Below, in pieces: positions 17,872-27,768 of a DNA stretch of 50,101 bases. The stretch lies in assembly GCA_029255105.1 (NCBI GenBank), contig JAQWWH010000070.1, positions 1-50,101 of the forward strand, written 5' to 3'. This DNA is from Flavimaricola sp. (GTDB lineage: Bacteria; Pseudomonadota; Alphaproteobacteria; Rhodobacterales; Rhodobacteraceae). The notes beneath the pieces were generated by a model. The model had not been told where the DNA came from, did not search any database, and saw only the letters and a program-made list of their open reading frames with translations. Positions within the stretch are counted from its first letter, which is position 1. Every line of letters begins with the position of its first letter. A program made the position numbers and the translations under genes.

Positions 17872-19176
17872 TCAGGCGCTGAACACCCGGGCAAAAATCG
17901 TGTCCACATGCTTGGTATGATAGCCAAGGTCGAACTTTTCTTCGATTTCAGCGGGCGAAAGCGCGGCTGTGACCTCGGGATCGGCCAGCAACTCGGTCTT
18001 GAAATCCGCCCCTTGCTCCCAGACCTTCATGGCGTTGCGCTGAACCAGCCGGTAGGCATCCTCGCGGTTGACGCCGGCCTGTGTCAGGGCGAGCAAAACC
18101 CGCTGTGACATCACCAGGCCCCGGAACTTGTTCATGTTGGCCAGCATGTTGTCGGGGTAGATCACAAGCTTTTCCACCACGCCGGCCAGACGATGCAGGG
18201 CGAAATCAAGGGTGATGGTCGTGTCGGGGCCAATGGTCCGCTCGACCGAAGAATGCGAGATATCGCGCTCGTGCCAAAGTGTGACGTTCTCAAGCGCGGG
18301 CATCACGGACATGCGGACAAGACGGGCGAGACCGGTCAGGTTTTCGGTCAGGACGGGATTGCGCTTGTGCGGCATGGCCGACGATCCCTTTTGGCCGGGG
18401 GAAAAGAACTCTTCGGCCTCAAGCACCTCGGTCCGCTGCATGTGGCGGAGTTCGGTTGCGATGTTTTCGATGCTGGAGCCGATGACGCCAAGGGTAGCAA
18501 AGAACATGGCGTGCCGGTCGCGGGGGATGACCTGGGTCGAAATCGGCTCGGCGCGCAGGCCAAGCTGGGCGCAGACATGCTCTTCGACGCTGGGGTCGAT
18601 ATTGGCGAATGTGCCAACCGCACCGGACACGGCGCCGGTGGCAATTTCCCAACGGGCCTTTTCCAGACGGTTCCGGTTGCGATCCATCTCGGCGTAGAAC
18701 CGGGCAAAGGTGAGGCCCATCGTCGTAGGTTCTGCATGAATGCCGTGGCTGCGGCCGATCCGGACGGTGTACTTGTGTTCAAACGCCCGGGTCTTGAGAG
18801 CGGCAAGCACCCGGTCGACCCCGGCCAGCAACAGATCGGTGGCGCGGACCAGCTGGATGTTGAAGGTGGTGTCCAGCACATCCGAGGAGGTCATCCCCTG
18901 ATGGACAAAGCGGGCGGTGTCATTGCCGATGATTTCGGCCAGATGGGTGAGAAAGGCGATGACATCGTGTTTGGTCACGGCCTCGATCTCGTCGATGCGG
19001 GCCACGTCGAAGGCGACGTCCTTGGCCTTCCACACCGCTTCGGCGTTTTCCTTGGGGATCACGCCAAGGGCGGCCTGGGCGTCGCAGGCGTGGGCCTCGA
19101 TCTCGTACCAGATGCGGAACTTGCTCTCGGGCGACCAGATGGCGACCATGTCGGGACGGGAATAACGGGGGATCAT
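17872..19176 (-). CDS. purB: adenylosuccinate lyase
   Basis: 434-aa enzyme of purine synthesis that splits SAICAR and adenylosuccinate, releasing fumarate. The start is ATG 19176 (MIPRYSRPDMVAIWSPE), preceded by AAGGTG; the length equals the usual bacterial PurB. The fumarase/lyase superfamily signature GSSAMPHKRNP is present at about residues 260-270, and the catalytic-region blocks MTSSDVLDTTFN and GRSHGIHAEPTTMG occur in order. It converges with luxI and diverges from a small exported-protein gene. Confidence 0.97.
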   Translation of the reverse strand: MIPRYSRPDMVAIWSPESKFRIWYEIEAHACDAQAALGVIPKENAEAVWKAKDVAFDVARIDEIEAVTKHDVIAFLTHLAEIIGNDTARFVHQGMTSSDVLDTTFNIQLVRATDLLLAGVDRVLAALKTRAFEHKYTVRIGRSHGIHAEPTTMGLTFARFYAEMDRNRNRLEKARWEIATGAVSGAVGTFANIDPSVEEHVCAQLGLRAEPISTQVIPRDRHAMFFATLGVIGSSIENIATELRHMQRTEVLEAEEFFSPGQKGSSAMPHKRNPVLTENLTGLARLVRMSVMPALENVTLWHERDISHSSVERTIGPDTTITLDFALHRLAGVVEKLVIYPDNMLANMNKFRGLVMSQRVLLALTQAGVNREDAYRLVQRNAMKVWEQGADFKTELLADPEVTAALSPAEIEEKFDLGYHTKHVDTIFARVFSA

Positions 19177-19268
19177 GGGTTGCGCACCTTCTCGTGATTG
19201 GGTTGTGCTTGGATGAGGATGGCGCCGGTCATAGAGTGGCAACGGGGCGGTCACAAGGGAGAGAGCGG

Positions 19269-19610
19269 ATGCGGGCATGGGGTATGGCGGTTCTTATGAC
19301 CCTGGCAGAGCCGGTTCTGGCCGCCGACGAGGTCTGGCGGCCCTTGAACACGGCCCAGATTTTCGCCGCGCTGACCGATCGCACCCTCTACTTTGATGCC
19401 TATACAAGGCAGGTGTTCCAGCCCGACGGTGTGACTGGCTATTACACCGAACGGTTTGCCGAAGGCCGCTGGACCGCTCGCGACGACCAGTATTGCAGCA
19501 GTTGGCCCCCTTCTGACCGGTGGGAGTGCTATGACATCGAAGCCTCGGACACAGGCGTCCGCTTTGTCAGTCCGACAGGGGCGATATCGCTGGGCCGCTA
19601 TGACCCATGA
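19269..19610 (+). CDS. exported hypothetical protein
   Basis: 113-aa protein with a signal peptide (MRAWGMAVLMTLAEPVLA, cut about residue 18) and a compact mature part with YTRQVFQPDGVTGYYTERFAEG and two Cys (CSSWPPSDRWEC) that could form a disulfide. I do not recognise the family. The start at 19269 is chosen for the signal peptide and the GGGAGAG upstream. Its stop overlaps the next gene by ATGA, so the two are co-translated. Confidence 0.7.
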   Translation: MRAWGMAVLMTLAEPVLAADEVWRPLNTAQIFAALTDRTLYFDAYTRQVFQPDGVTGYYTERFAEGRWTARDDQYCSSWPPSDRWECYDIEASDTGVRFVSPTGAISLGRYDP

Positions 19611-20035
19611 TGTCGCCTGAGGATTTTGCCGGAACCTGGCAGATCAGCCGCCGGATCGAGGACAGCCTGGCCGGTCAGACCGGCCGGTTCGAGGGCGAGG
19701 CCGTGCTGACGCCTGACCGGCCCGGAGGCCTGACATACCGCGAAGACGGGGTCCTGACCCTTGGGGCAGGCCCGCCGATGCGGGCGACGCGGGTGTACCT
19801 TTGGTCCTTTGCGCCTGCCGGGGGAGATGCGGTCGTCGAGGTCCGGTTCGAGGACGGCCGCCCCTTTCACGCATTCATCCCCGAGGGCCAGTCCGACGGC
19901 ACCGACCACCCCTGCGGGGCTGATCTTTACCGCGTTCGCTATGATTTTGAACAATGGCCTGTCTGGGAGGCCCGCTGGAGGGTGACAGGACCGCGCAAAG
20001 CCTACGAGATGACAAGCCTTTACCACAGATCATGA
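19607..20035 (+). CDS. DUF6314-like protein
   Basis: 142-aa soluble protein that begins PEDFAGTWQISRRIEDSLAG and ends GPRKAYEMTSLYHR, the two ends by which I recognise the DUF6314 family; its beta-rich body suggests a small barrel, function unknown. A Cys-containing DHPCGADLYRVRY block resembles the family's most conserved stretch. It overlaps the preceding exported-protein gene by 4 bases; bioY lies 81 bases downstream on the same strand. Confidence 0.65.
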   Translation: MMSPEDFAGTWQISRRIEDSLAGQTGRFEGEAVLTPDRPGGLTYREDGVLTLGAGPPMRATRVYLWSFAPAGGDAVVEVRFEDGRPFHAFIPEGQSDGTDHPCGADLYRVRYDFEQWPVWEARWRVTGPRKAYEMTSLYHRS

Positions 20036-20116
20036 CCCCCGGGACCTGCCGATGCTTGCAGTGATGCGGCGCTTGGGGCAAACAGAGGTAACGCAATCCT
20101 GACAGGGGAGGCCCGC

Positions 20117-20719
20117 ATGGCCCTTTCGATGACCCAAAACAAGGTTCTGGCCGAGGTCTTTGGCCCGACCGAGGGCGCTGCCCGACTGATCAAGCAGGCA
20201 GCACTGGTTGTGGCCGGCATCGCCTTTCTGGCGGTGATGGCCAAGATCAAGGTGCCGATGTGGCCCGTCGCCATCTCGATGGGGACCTTTGCGGTGCTGA
20301 CCATCGGAGCCGCCTACGGCGCGCGTCTGGGTCTGGCCACGATCATGGGCTACATGATCCTGGGCGCGCTGGGGATGGACCTGTTCCAAAGCTCATCCGC
20401 CGAGGCCAATGGTCTGACCTACATGATGGGCGGAACCGGCGGCTACCTTCTGGGCTATGTGATGGCCGTTGTCCTGATGGGCTGGGCGGCACGCGCCGGC
20501 TGGGACCGGTCAATCGGCCGTATGGCGCTGGCGATGCTGGCGGCGAATGCTGTGATCTATGTCCCCGGTGTCCTGTGGCTTGGCCAGGTTTACGGCTGGG
20601 AGCAGCCGATCCTGATGTGGGGCCTCTGGCCGTTCCTGATGGGCGATGCTCTGAAGCTGGCGCTGGCCGCCTTTCTGGTGCCGGGCCTGTGGAAGCTGAT
20701 CGGCGACGCCCGCGCCTGA
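20117..20719 (+). CDS. bioY: biotin transporter BioY
   Basis: 200-aa integral membrane substrate-binding component of the biotin ECF transporter, with about six membrane segments. The family blocks VPMWPVAISMGTFAVLTIGA and TYMMGGTGGYLLGYVMA are present, and the C-terminal segment has MWGLWPFLMGDALKLALAA. No BioM/BioN (EcfA/EcfT) genes adjoin; in many alphaproteobacteria BioY works alone or with distant partners. ATG 20117 has GGGGAGG 5 bases upstream. A strong terminator follows. Confidence 0.93.
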   Translation: MALSMTQNKVLAEVFGPTEGAARLIKQAALVVAGIAFLAVMAKIKVPMWPVAISMGTFAVLTIGAAYGARLGLATIMGYMILGALGMDLFQSSSAEANGLTYMMGGTGGYLLGYVMAVVLMGWAARAGWDRSIGRMALAMLAANAVIYVPGVLWLGQVYGWEQPILMWGLWPFLMGDALKLALAAFLVPGLWKLIGDARA

Positions 20720-20747
20720 TCGCGGTCTTTTTCGGCTATCCAAATGA

Positions 20748-20783
20748 GAGGCGCAGCCAATGGCTGCGCCTCGTTTTGTTTTT
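20748..20783 (+). terminator. bioY intrinsic terminator
   Basis: Perfect 11-bp stem (20748-20758 with 20762-20772, loop AAT) followed by GTTTTGTTTTT. Confidence 0.92.
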
Positions 20784-20843
20784 GGTGCCTTTGGGAAGGT
20801 GAGCCCCTTGGCCCGGCCGAAGGGATGTGTGGCGCGGTCAGGA

Positions 20844-20875
20844 GCCTCCGGCGGGGATATTTGCGGCGAGATGAG
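20844..20875 (-). repeat. 32-nt interspersed element, copy 2
   Basis: Inverted copy of the element at 7501-7532 (30/32 identical), again in a convergent junction, here between bioY and the hydrolase-OsmC gene, 12 bases past the stop of the latter. Confidence 0.75.
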
Positions 20876-20887
20876 GGGGGCCGGTTT

Positions 20888-22099
20888 TCAGGGGTCGGCA
20901 ATCGTTGTGGTGACGATCGAGGTTTGTTCGAGCGTTTTGTGAACGGGGCATTTGTCGGCGATCTCGCGCAGCCGTGTCCTTTGATCCGCGTCGAGTGCCC
21001 CTTCGAGCCGGATAAGCCGGTGGAACCCGTCGACCTTTTGCGTGTTGGCAGCGTCTTGTGCATGTACCTTGTCGTGGCTCACGTCGACTCTGACATGGGT
21101 CAGCGGCCAGCCCTTGCGCCGCGCGTACATCCGGATCGTCATGGCGGTGCAGGCCCCCAGGCCCGCGGACAGAAAGCCATAGGGCGACATCCCCCGGTCG
21201 GTGCCGCCGTAGGCCAGTGGTTCGTCGGCTAGGACGTGGTGCTTTGGTCCCGATTGTACGTCCTGCAGGAACCCGTACCGATCTGCCTCTGACACCCGCA
21301 CGATCCCTTCGGGCACGCCGGGCGGTGGGGCGGGCGGGGTGAGTGCGAGGTAGCGTGCCGACCAGGCGGCGATGACGGAGGCTGCGTATTCGGCGTCCTG
21401 CGGGTGGCTGAGCAGGTGATCGGCCCCGTCCAGGGTCACGAAGCTTTTGGGATGGCGGGCCGCCAGAAATATCTGCGAGGCGTTGTCGATCCCCACGGTG
21501 TCGTCCAGCGGCGCATGCAGCACGAGGAGGGCGGCCTTTAGGTTGCCGATGGCCGGGGCCAGCGCTCCTTTTGCTACATCCTCGAGGAACCGTTTGCCGA
21601 TCTGGAAGGGTCTGCCGCCCAGATCGACGGTAGCCACCCCGTCGCTGATGATCCGGGGCAGGGCCTCGCTGAAGGTGTGGGTGACATGGGCCGGGTCGAA
21701 GGGGGCCCCGATGGTGGCCACCGCCTTGACCGAAGGGATAAGGCTGGTGGCCTTGAGCACGGCAGCCCCGCCGAGCGAATGCCCGATCAGCAGGCTGGGG
21801 GCCATGTCCTTGCGAGTCAGCGCCGTGGCGGTGGCGACGAGGTCCTCGACGTTGGTGGTGAAGTCGGTGTTCCCGAACTCTCCTTCCGAATGCCCAAGCC
21901 CGGTGAAGTCGAACCTGAGGACGGCGATCCCCATGGAGGACAGCCGCGCCGCGATTCGCCGGGCGGCGGTAATATCCTTGCCGCAGGTGAAACAATGGGC
22001 GAAGAGGGCCGTTGCCAGATGCGGACCGTCCGGCAGGTCAAGCCGCGCGGCGAGGGCGTCGCCGGCGTGGCCGAGAAAGCTGAAGCGTTGGGTGGTCAT
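20888..22099 (-). CDS. alpha/beta hydrolase-OsmC fusion protein
   Basis: 403-aa bifunctional protein. Residues about 1-255 form an alpha/beta hydrolase with nucleophile motif GHSLGG and a likely catalytic His in DGADHLLSH; residues about 270-403 form an OsmC/Ohr domain with the two redox cysteines in GLGACTAMT and KCPVHKTLE. OsmC proteins reduce organic hydroperoxides, so the fusion may hydrolyse an ester and detoxify a peroxide, but the substrate is unknown. The start is ATG 22099 (MTTQRFSFLGHAG). This fusion is a known family in Proteobacteria. Confidence 0.9.
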   Translation of the reverse strand: MTTQRFSFLGHAGDALAARLDLPDGPHLATALFAHCFTCGKDITAARRIAARLSSMGIAVLRFDFTGLGHSEGEFGNTDFTTNVEDLVATATALTRKDMAPSLLIGHSLGGAAVLKATSLIPSVKAVATIGAPFDPAHVTHTFSEALPRIISDGVATVDLGGRPFQIGKRFLEDVAKGALAPAIGNLKAALLVLHAPLDDTVGIDNASQIFLAARHPKSFVTLDGADHLLSHPQDAEYAASVIAAWSARYLALTPPAPPPGVPEGIVRVSEADRYGFLQDVQSGPKHHVLADEPLAYGGTDRGMSPYGFLSAGLGACTAMTIRMYARRKGWPLTHVRVDVSHDKVHAQDAANTQKVDGFHRLIRLEGALDADQRTRLREIADKCPVHKTLEQTSIVTTTIADP

Positions 22100-22180
22100 T
22101 GCGTGGCCTTTCGAGGACGTTGGGGTGAAGGTGGACCCTGTGCGGGGTCCGTACAACCGATGTGACGCCGTGGTCGCGGC

Positions 22181-23113
22181 ATGGTGAGGGATATGTCAGC
22201 GAGGGGCGGGGCAGGAGTGCTGAGGCGGCTGCGACAACTGGCGATGGCCTTGACCCTGCCGTGCTGGGTCTGGATCGGCCTGTCCTACCTTGGGGGCCTG
22301 CATCCTGCTGCGGACTCGCTGTCCGTCCTACGGTTTGAGGTGTCTTTGGTGGCTTTGGCCCTGTCGGTGGTCCTGCTTGCCACGCGGGCGTTGTGGCGCG
22401 GGGCCTTGGGGGCGCTGGCGGCCCTTGTCATTGCCGTCCCGATCATCCTCGACATGCGGATCGCCCCGGCGGGGCCGGCGAGGGCCGATGCGATCAGCCT
22501 GTATCAGAAGAATGTCTGGCTAGAGAATCCGTCGCCCGAGGAGCTGGTGGCCGACCTTCGCCGCGTCGGGGCGGATATCATCACCCTGCAGGAAGTCACC
22601 GATCCGCTGGCGCGCGTCATCAATACTCTGGCCGGGGACTATCCCCATCAACACAGGTGCTGGGGCGGTGTTTACATCCTGACCCGGCTGGCACTGGCCG
22701 AAGGGGGCGCGCGCTGTCCGCAGGACCGACGTCTGAATGTCATCGCCTTGCAGGTCGAGACCGGAGCCGGGCCGCTCTGGGTGGTGGCGCTGCATCTGCG
22801 GTGGCCCTGGCCCTATGGTCAGGTGGCCCAGGTCGACCGCATCCTGCCGTTTCTGGCGGAGCTTGACGGGCCGGTTGTGGTGGCTGGCGATTTCAACATG
22901 GTGCCCTGGGGCCATAGCGTGCAGCAAATTTCGGCCGCGGCTGGGGCCGAGCGTGTCGGGCGGTTGGAGCGTACCTTTGACTTCGGCTCGCCCCTGGTGC
23001 GGCTTCGCATTGACCATGTCCTGGCCCCGCGTGGCTGGCAGGGAAGCACTGCGCTTCGCCCGCTGGCCGGGTCGGACCACTTTGGAGTTGTTGCCCGGTT
23101 CGGGCCGCCCTAG
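22181..23113 (+). CDS. membrane-anchored endonuclease/exonuclease/phosphatase-family protein
   Basis: 310-aa protein with three hydrophobic segments in the first 95 residues followed by an EEP catalytic domain. Active-site residues in order: E in ITLQEVTDP, H in VALHLRWPWP, D and N in VAGDFNMVPWG, D in RIDHVLAP and H in GSDHFGVVA. Related domains cut nucleic acids or phosphoesters; topology here would place the domain outside the cytoplasm. Start is unsure: ATG 22181 or in-frame ATG 22193. It is divergent from the hydrolase-OsmC gene. Confidence 0.85.
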   Translation: MVRDMSARGGAGVLRRLRQLAMALTLPCWVWIGLSYLGGLHPAADSLSVLRFEVSLVALALSVVLLATRALWRGALGALAALVIAVPIILDMRIAPAGPARADAISLYQKNVWLENPSPEELVADLRRVGADIITLQEVTDPLARVINTLAGDYPHQHRCWGGVYILTRLALAEGGARCPQDRRLNVIALQVETGAGPLWVVALHLRWPWPYGQVAQVDRILPFLAELDGPVVVAGDFNMVPWGHSVQQISAAAGAERVGRLERTFDFGSPLVRLRIDHVLAPRGWQGSTALRPLAGSDHFGVVARFGPP

Positions 23114-23125
23114 CGGTGGATCGTT

Positions 23126-24469
23126 TCAGGCCTCGCCCGACAGGACCGGGTCGTAGGGGTAGGCCGTCAGGCATTCGTAGCCGGTTTCGGTGATCACAAC
23201 CTGATCCTCGAGCTTGATCGAGAAATCGCCGCCTTCGGGGCTGACCAGTGCCTCAACACAAAGGCACATGCCGGGTTCGATGACGTAGTCGAATGCGCCT
23301 TCGACAAAACTGTCGGGATAGACGACCAGCGGCCATTCATCGCACAGGCCCACCCCGTGCATCAGGCAGCCGTATTTCTGCTTTTGGTAGATCTCGGGCA
23401 GCACATGCGCCTGGAAGGTCAGGTCGCGCATATGCACGCCGGGCTTCAGCAGATCCATGTTTTGGGCGATATGCTCGCGCCCGATCTTCATCGCCTCGAT
23501 CATGTCGGGACGGGGGGCGCGGTCGCCGACCCACCAGGTCCGCGAGATGTCGACGCAGATCCCGTAGGCCCCGACCAGATCGGTGTCGAAGGCGACGATT
23601 TCGTTGTTCTGGACAATCCTTGGGCCGCATTCCTGAAACCATGGGTTGGTCCGGGGGCCAGAGGACAAAAGCCGGGTTTCAATCCATTCGCCGCCGCGCC
23701 GGATGTTTTCGGCATGCAGGACGGCCCAGATGTCATCCTCGGTCATGTTTCCTTGGGGCACACCGTTGCGCGTCACCCGCTCCATTTCGTAAAGGGCCGC
23801 TTCGCAGGCGTGCGAGGCGCAGCGCATGGCGAGGATCTCGTCCGGGCCTTTGATGCTGCGGGTCTTTTCGGTAAGTTCTTCGCCCTCGAGCACCTCGAAA
23901 CCGGCCCGTTCCAGGGCGCGCAATCCGTGCAGGGTGGCCTTGTCCACCCCAAGGCGCATATTGCCGCCTGAATGTTCGCGGATCAGGTCATGGACCTCGC
24001 GGGCAAAGACGTTGGCTGCGTCCCCGACCTTGTCACCCCGGTCAAAGTAGAACAGGTCGGCACCGGATCTCTGTTCGCGGACCAGGGGGTTGAATTTGCT
24101 CAGGAACATGCCGTTCTTGTAGTCCCAGATGACCATGTAGCCATCGGCACAGACAAGACAGGCCCGGAACGAATTGTGGGTGTTCCACAACTGCATGTTG
24201 GTCGAGTCTGTGGCGTAGCGGATGTTGAGGGGGTCGAACATCAGGATGCCGCCCCAGTCGCGGGCGACCACCGCCTCGGTCAGCCGGTTGTGCCGAAAGG
24301 CGCGCATGGCGGGCAGGTCGGGCAGGGTCAGGCCAGCGGCGGCCCATTCGCCAAAGGCGAGGGGCGTTGGCCCGATCTCGAGCCGGTCGTTGTCATTTGG
24401 AGAGCCGTCGCCAAGAAGGTCACCCTTGGTCGGGTCGATCTTGCGGGTCGAGCTGTAGTTGACATTCAT
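23126..24469 (-). CDS. dddP: dimethylsulfoniopropionate lyase DddP
   Basis: 447-aa enzyme of the M24 metallopeptidase fold that cleaves DMSP to dimethyl sulfide and acrylate. The opening STRKIDPTKGDLLGDGSP, the block ATDSTNMQLWNTHNSFRA and ECGPRI are the marks by which I recognise DddP rather than a generic aminopeptidase. Metal-ligand positions are kept: D-x-D in AFDTDLVG, D in VDISRTWW, H in MHGVGL, E in VEALVSP and E in KLEDQV. The start is ATG 24469 (MNVNYSSTRK). No acrylate-use genes adjoin. It indicates a marine, DMSP-using lifestyle. Confidence 0.92.
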   Translation of the reverse strand: MNVNYSSTRKIDPTKGDLLGDGSPNDNDRLEIGPTPLAFGEWAAAGLTLPDLPAMRAFRHNRLTEAVVARDWGGILMFDPLNIRYATDSTNMQLWNTHNSFRACLVCADGYMVIWDYKNGMFLSKFNPLVREQRSGADLFYFDRGDKVGDAANVFAREVHDLIREHSGGNMRLGVDKATLHGLRALERAGFEVLEGEELTEKTRSIKGPDEILAMRCASHACEAALYEMERVTRNGVPQGNMTEDDIWAVLHAENIRRGGEWIETRLLSSGPRTNPWFQECGPRIVQNNEIVAFDTDLVGAYGICVDISRTWWVGDRAPRPDMIEAMKIGREHIAQNMDLLKPGVHMRDLTFQAHVLPEIYQKQKYGCLMHGVGLCDEWPLVVYPDSFVEGAFDYVIEPGMCLCVEALVSPEGGDFSIKLEDQVVITETGYECLTAYPYDPVLSGEA

Positions 24470-24598
24470 CGGGACGGCCTTCGCGTTGAGCAAGTGCGAC
24501 GATCATCCGTTTCGTTTGGGTCGACTGTCCTGCCCGCTGCCGACACAGGGACATGTCGTTTTTGACGGCTGACGAGAAACCGGACCGAGGTGTTTTGG

Positions 24599-25579
24599 TC
24601 AGATGAGGCCAATCATGTTCGCGGCCTCGACCACATTGGGCAGGCCGCTGACGGTGCCCATCACTGCAAGCGCCCGGGCGCCGTGTGCAAAGTCGTTGTG
24701 GTCCATGCGCTTGATGGCGCGTCCTGCCTTGTCTGCGAAGGGAAGGTAGATGACGAGGTTGCTGCTGTGTGAGGCACCCAGGCCCATCCGGACCGAGACG
24801 TGGCGGCGGTCCTTGGCCGTTGCGTAGCCGTAAAGTGCCTGCCGGACCTGCTGCAGTTCGGTCAGGTCGCAGGCTGGAACTTGTGGGATATCGTTGGCGG
24901 GACGCAGGGAGGGGTCTTGCTGCGCCGGTCCGACCGCTGGGAGGGCGTCGTCGACCTCGACCAGAGTTTCGACCTGTCCGCGACCGCCTGTGAGGCCGAG
25001 CCGGGCCATGAGGCTGCGGCTGTCGTCCGGGTCTGCCTCGCCTTCGGGATGGCCTTCGGCGCGGGCCTTGAGCGTCTCTTCGACCTGGCGCAGGATACGG
25101 GGCAGTTCGTGGGGTTCCGAGGATTCCACCTGGCGCGGGGCGATTTCGGGAAGCTTTTGCGCCAGCGTGTCAATGATGTCGGCAGTGACGACCTGGGGCA
25201 CGATGTGCCAAAGGGTCTGATCGACCGGGACGGTTTCGCAGATCGCCTGTGTCAGGCGACGGGCCATGACGGTTTGTTGCCCTGCAATGCCCACAGGCCC
25301 AAGGCCGCTGTCCGCCGGGCCATTTCCAACGCCCAGCGTCAGGCAGGTGGTGTGCGTCCCCTTCAGCCCTGTTTGCAGCGACAGGGTCAGTCGTCCCGTC
25401 GGCGTGTCCAGAAAGGCCAGATCATTGCGCACCAGATCGAACTGCTGCTCGGTCGCCATGTATTCGGTCAGGGCTTCGTGCAACTCGGACAGTAGCCACG
25501 AGAAGTCGATGCTTTGGGGGCCAGCGTACAGAAGCTGCACGATGGTGCTGGTCGGTGTGGTCTGGCAGTGCAAAGGCAT
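24599..25579 (-). CDS. unrecognised 326-aa protein
   Basis: Starts at ATG 25579 (MPLHCQTTPTSTIVQLLY). It has no signal peptide or membrane segment. Two folded-looking parts, about residues 1-135 (TEQQFDLVRNDLAFLDTPTGRLTLSL) and 235-326 (YGYATAKDRRHVSVRMGLGASHSSNLVIYLP), flank an acidic, Pro-rich low-complexity linker (about 140-225). I do not recognise the family. It lies between dddP and glnA on the same strand with gaps of 129 and over 220 bases, so it is probably transcribed alone. Confidence 0.65.
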   Translation of the reverse strand: MPLHCQTTPTSTIVQLLYAGPQSIDFSWLLSELHEALTEYMATEQQFDLVRNDLAFLDTPTGRLTLSLQTGLKGTHTTCLTLGVGNGPADSGLGPVGIAGQQTVMARRLTQAICETVPVDQTLWHIVPQVVTADIIDTLAQKLPEIAPRQVESSEPHELPRILRQVEETLKARAEGHPEGEADPDDSRSLMARLGLTGGRGQVETLVEVDDALPAVGPAQQDPSLRPANDIPQVPACDLTELQQVRQALYGYATAKDRRHVSVRMGLGASHSSNLVIYLPFADKAGRAIKRMDHNDFAHGARALAVMGTVSGLPNVVEAANMIGLI

Positions 25580-25750
25580 ATTACAAATCCACTGTTGGGC
25601 GTGATTGTAGCCTGCCAGTGGATTGTGGTGCCTAAGCGTGCGGATTGTGATGAAATATGGGAAAGTTCCCGGCAAGGGGCCCTGTTTCCGCCACAGTTAC
25701 AATCGCGCAATTCCGGCCTGGATTGTTGCGAGGTCTTTGTGACGGGCAAC

Positions 25751-25778
25751 AAAAAGGGGCGACCAATGGGCGCCCCTT
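25751..25778 (-). terminator. glnA intrinsic terminator
   Basis: 8-bp stem (25754-25761 with 25771-25778), then T residues on the minus strand (25755-25751), 28 bases past the glnA stop. Confidence 0.88.
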
Positions 25779-25805
25779 GCATTAAGACAACAGGATCCGG
25801 AAGGA

Positions 25806-27212
25806 TCAGCAGCTGTAGTACATCTTGTACTCGATCGGGTGCGGTGTGTGCTCGTAGGCGTAAACCTCTTCCCACTTCAGCGCCATGTAGCCATCCAGCT
25901 GGTCCTTGGTGAACACGTCGCCTGCGATGAGGAACTCGTGATCTTTTTCCAGCTCTTCCAGCGCTTCGCGGAGCGATCCGCAAACGGTGGGGATTGCTGC
26001 CAGCTCTTCCGGGGGCAGATCGTAAAGGTCCTTGTCCGAGGAGGGGCCCGGGTCGATCTTGTTCTTGATGCCGTCCAGGCCAGCCATCAGCAGCGCTGCG
26101 AAGGCGAGGTAGGGGTTGGCGGCCGGATCGGGGAAACGAGCCTCGACGCGCTTTGCCTTGGGCGATTCGGACCACGGGATACGCACGCAGCCCGACCGGT
26201 TACGGGCGGAGTAGGCGCGCAGAACCGGGGCTTCAAAGCCGGGGATCAGACGCTTGTAAGAGTTGGTGGTCGGGTTGGTGATCGCGTTCAGCGCCTTGGC
26301 GTGCTTCAGGATGCCGCCGATGAAGTAAAGAGCCTCCTGGCTGAGGTCGGCGTACTTGTCGCCGGCGAACAGGGGCTTGCCATCCTTCCAGATCGACATG
26401 TTGACGTGCATGCCGGTGCCGTTGTCGCCCGCGATGGGCTTGGGCATGAAGGTGGCCGACTTGCCGTAGGCCTGAGCCACGTTGTGGATGACGTACTTGT
26501 ACTTCTGGATCTCGTCGGCCTGCTTGGTCAGCGTTCCGAAAATCAGGCCAAGCTCGTGCTGGCACGACGCCACTTCGTGGTGGTGCTTGTCGACCTTCAT
26601 GCCCATCCGCTTCATGGTGGACAGCATTTCCGAGCGCATGTCCTGCGCGTCGTCGACGGGGTTGACCGGGAAGTAACCGCCCTTGATGCCTGGACGATGG
26701 CCGGTGTTGCCCATCTCGTACTCGGTGTCGGTGTTCCATGCGCCGTCGAGCGCGTCGACCTGGTAGGACACCTTGTTCATCGAAACAGAGTAGCGAACGT
26801 CGTCGAAGATGAAGAACTCAGCTTCGGGGCCACAGAAGAAGGAGTCACCGATACCGGTTTCCTTCAGGTAGGCTTCGGCCCGCTCGGCGGTGCCGCGGGG
26901 GTCCCGCTCGTAGGGTTCCATCGTGTCGGGCTCGAGCACGGTGCAATGGATGCAGATCGTCTTTTCCGCGTAGAAGGGGTCGATATAGACGCTGGTCGTG
27001 TCGGGCATCAGCTTCATGTCGGACTGGTCGATCGACTTCCAACCGGCGATGGACGAGCCATCGAACATGAACCCTTCCTCGAGGAAGTCCTCATCGACCT
27101 GATCGGCCATAACGGTGACGTGCTGCAACTTGCCACGAGGATCAGTGAAGCGAATGTCGACGTATTCGACATCCTCATCCTTGATCATCTGAATAACCTG
27201 TTCTTTGCTCAT
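25806..27212 (-). CDS. glnA: type I glutamine synthetase
   Basis: 468-aa enzyme that makes glutamine from glutamate, ammonia and ATP. Class signatures are visible: [17 protein letters not shown] near residue 52, ENP-type block [24 protein letters not shown], and [11 protein letters not shown] carrying the Tyr that is adenylylated in the GlnE-controlled subgroup. Length is typical of GSI-beta. It follows glnB by 45 bases in the common glnBA order, so transcription probably responds to nitrogen status. The last residues YKMYYSC are normal. Confidence 0.98.
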   Translation of the reverse strand: MSKEQVIQMIKDEDVEYVDIRFTDPRGKLQHVTVMADQVDEDFLEEGFMFDGSSIAGWKSIDQSDMKLMPDTTSVYIDPFYAEKTICIHCTVLEPDTMEPYERDPRGTAERAEAYLKETGIGDSFFCGPEAEFFIFDDVRYSVSMNKVSYQVDALDGAWNTDTEYEMGNTGHRPGIKGGYFPVNPVDDAQDMRSEMLSTMKRMGMKVDKHHHEVASCQHELGLIFGTLTKQADEIQKYKYVIHNVAQAYGKSATFMPKPIAGDNGTGMHVNMSIWKDGKPLFAGDKYADLSQEALYFIGGILKHAKALNAITNPTTNSYKRLIPGFEAPVLRAYSARNRSGCVRIPWSESPKAKRVEARFPDPAANPYLAFAALLMAGLDGIKNKIDPGPSSDKDLYDLPPEELAAIPTVCGSLREALEELEKDHEFLIAGDVFTKDQLDGYMALKWEEVYAYEHTPHPIEYKMYYSC

Positions 27213-27257
27213 GAGTACTCTTCCCCTTGCAGTAAGTTGTTTGATTGGGTGGGTGTG

Positions 27258-27716
<459 letters not shown>

Positions 27717-27768
27717 TTAGCAAGTAGCCTACGATATGGGCGCTTTGAAAAACGGGAGGGTGCGAAAC

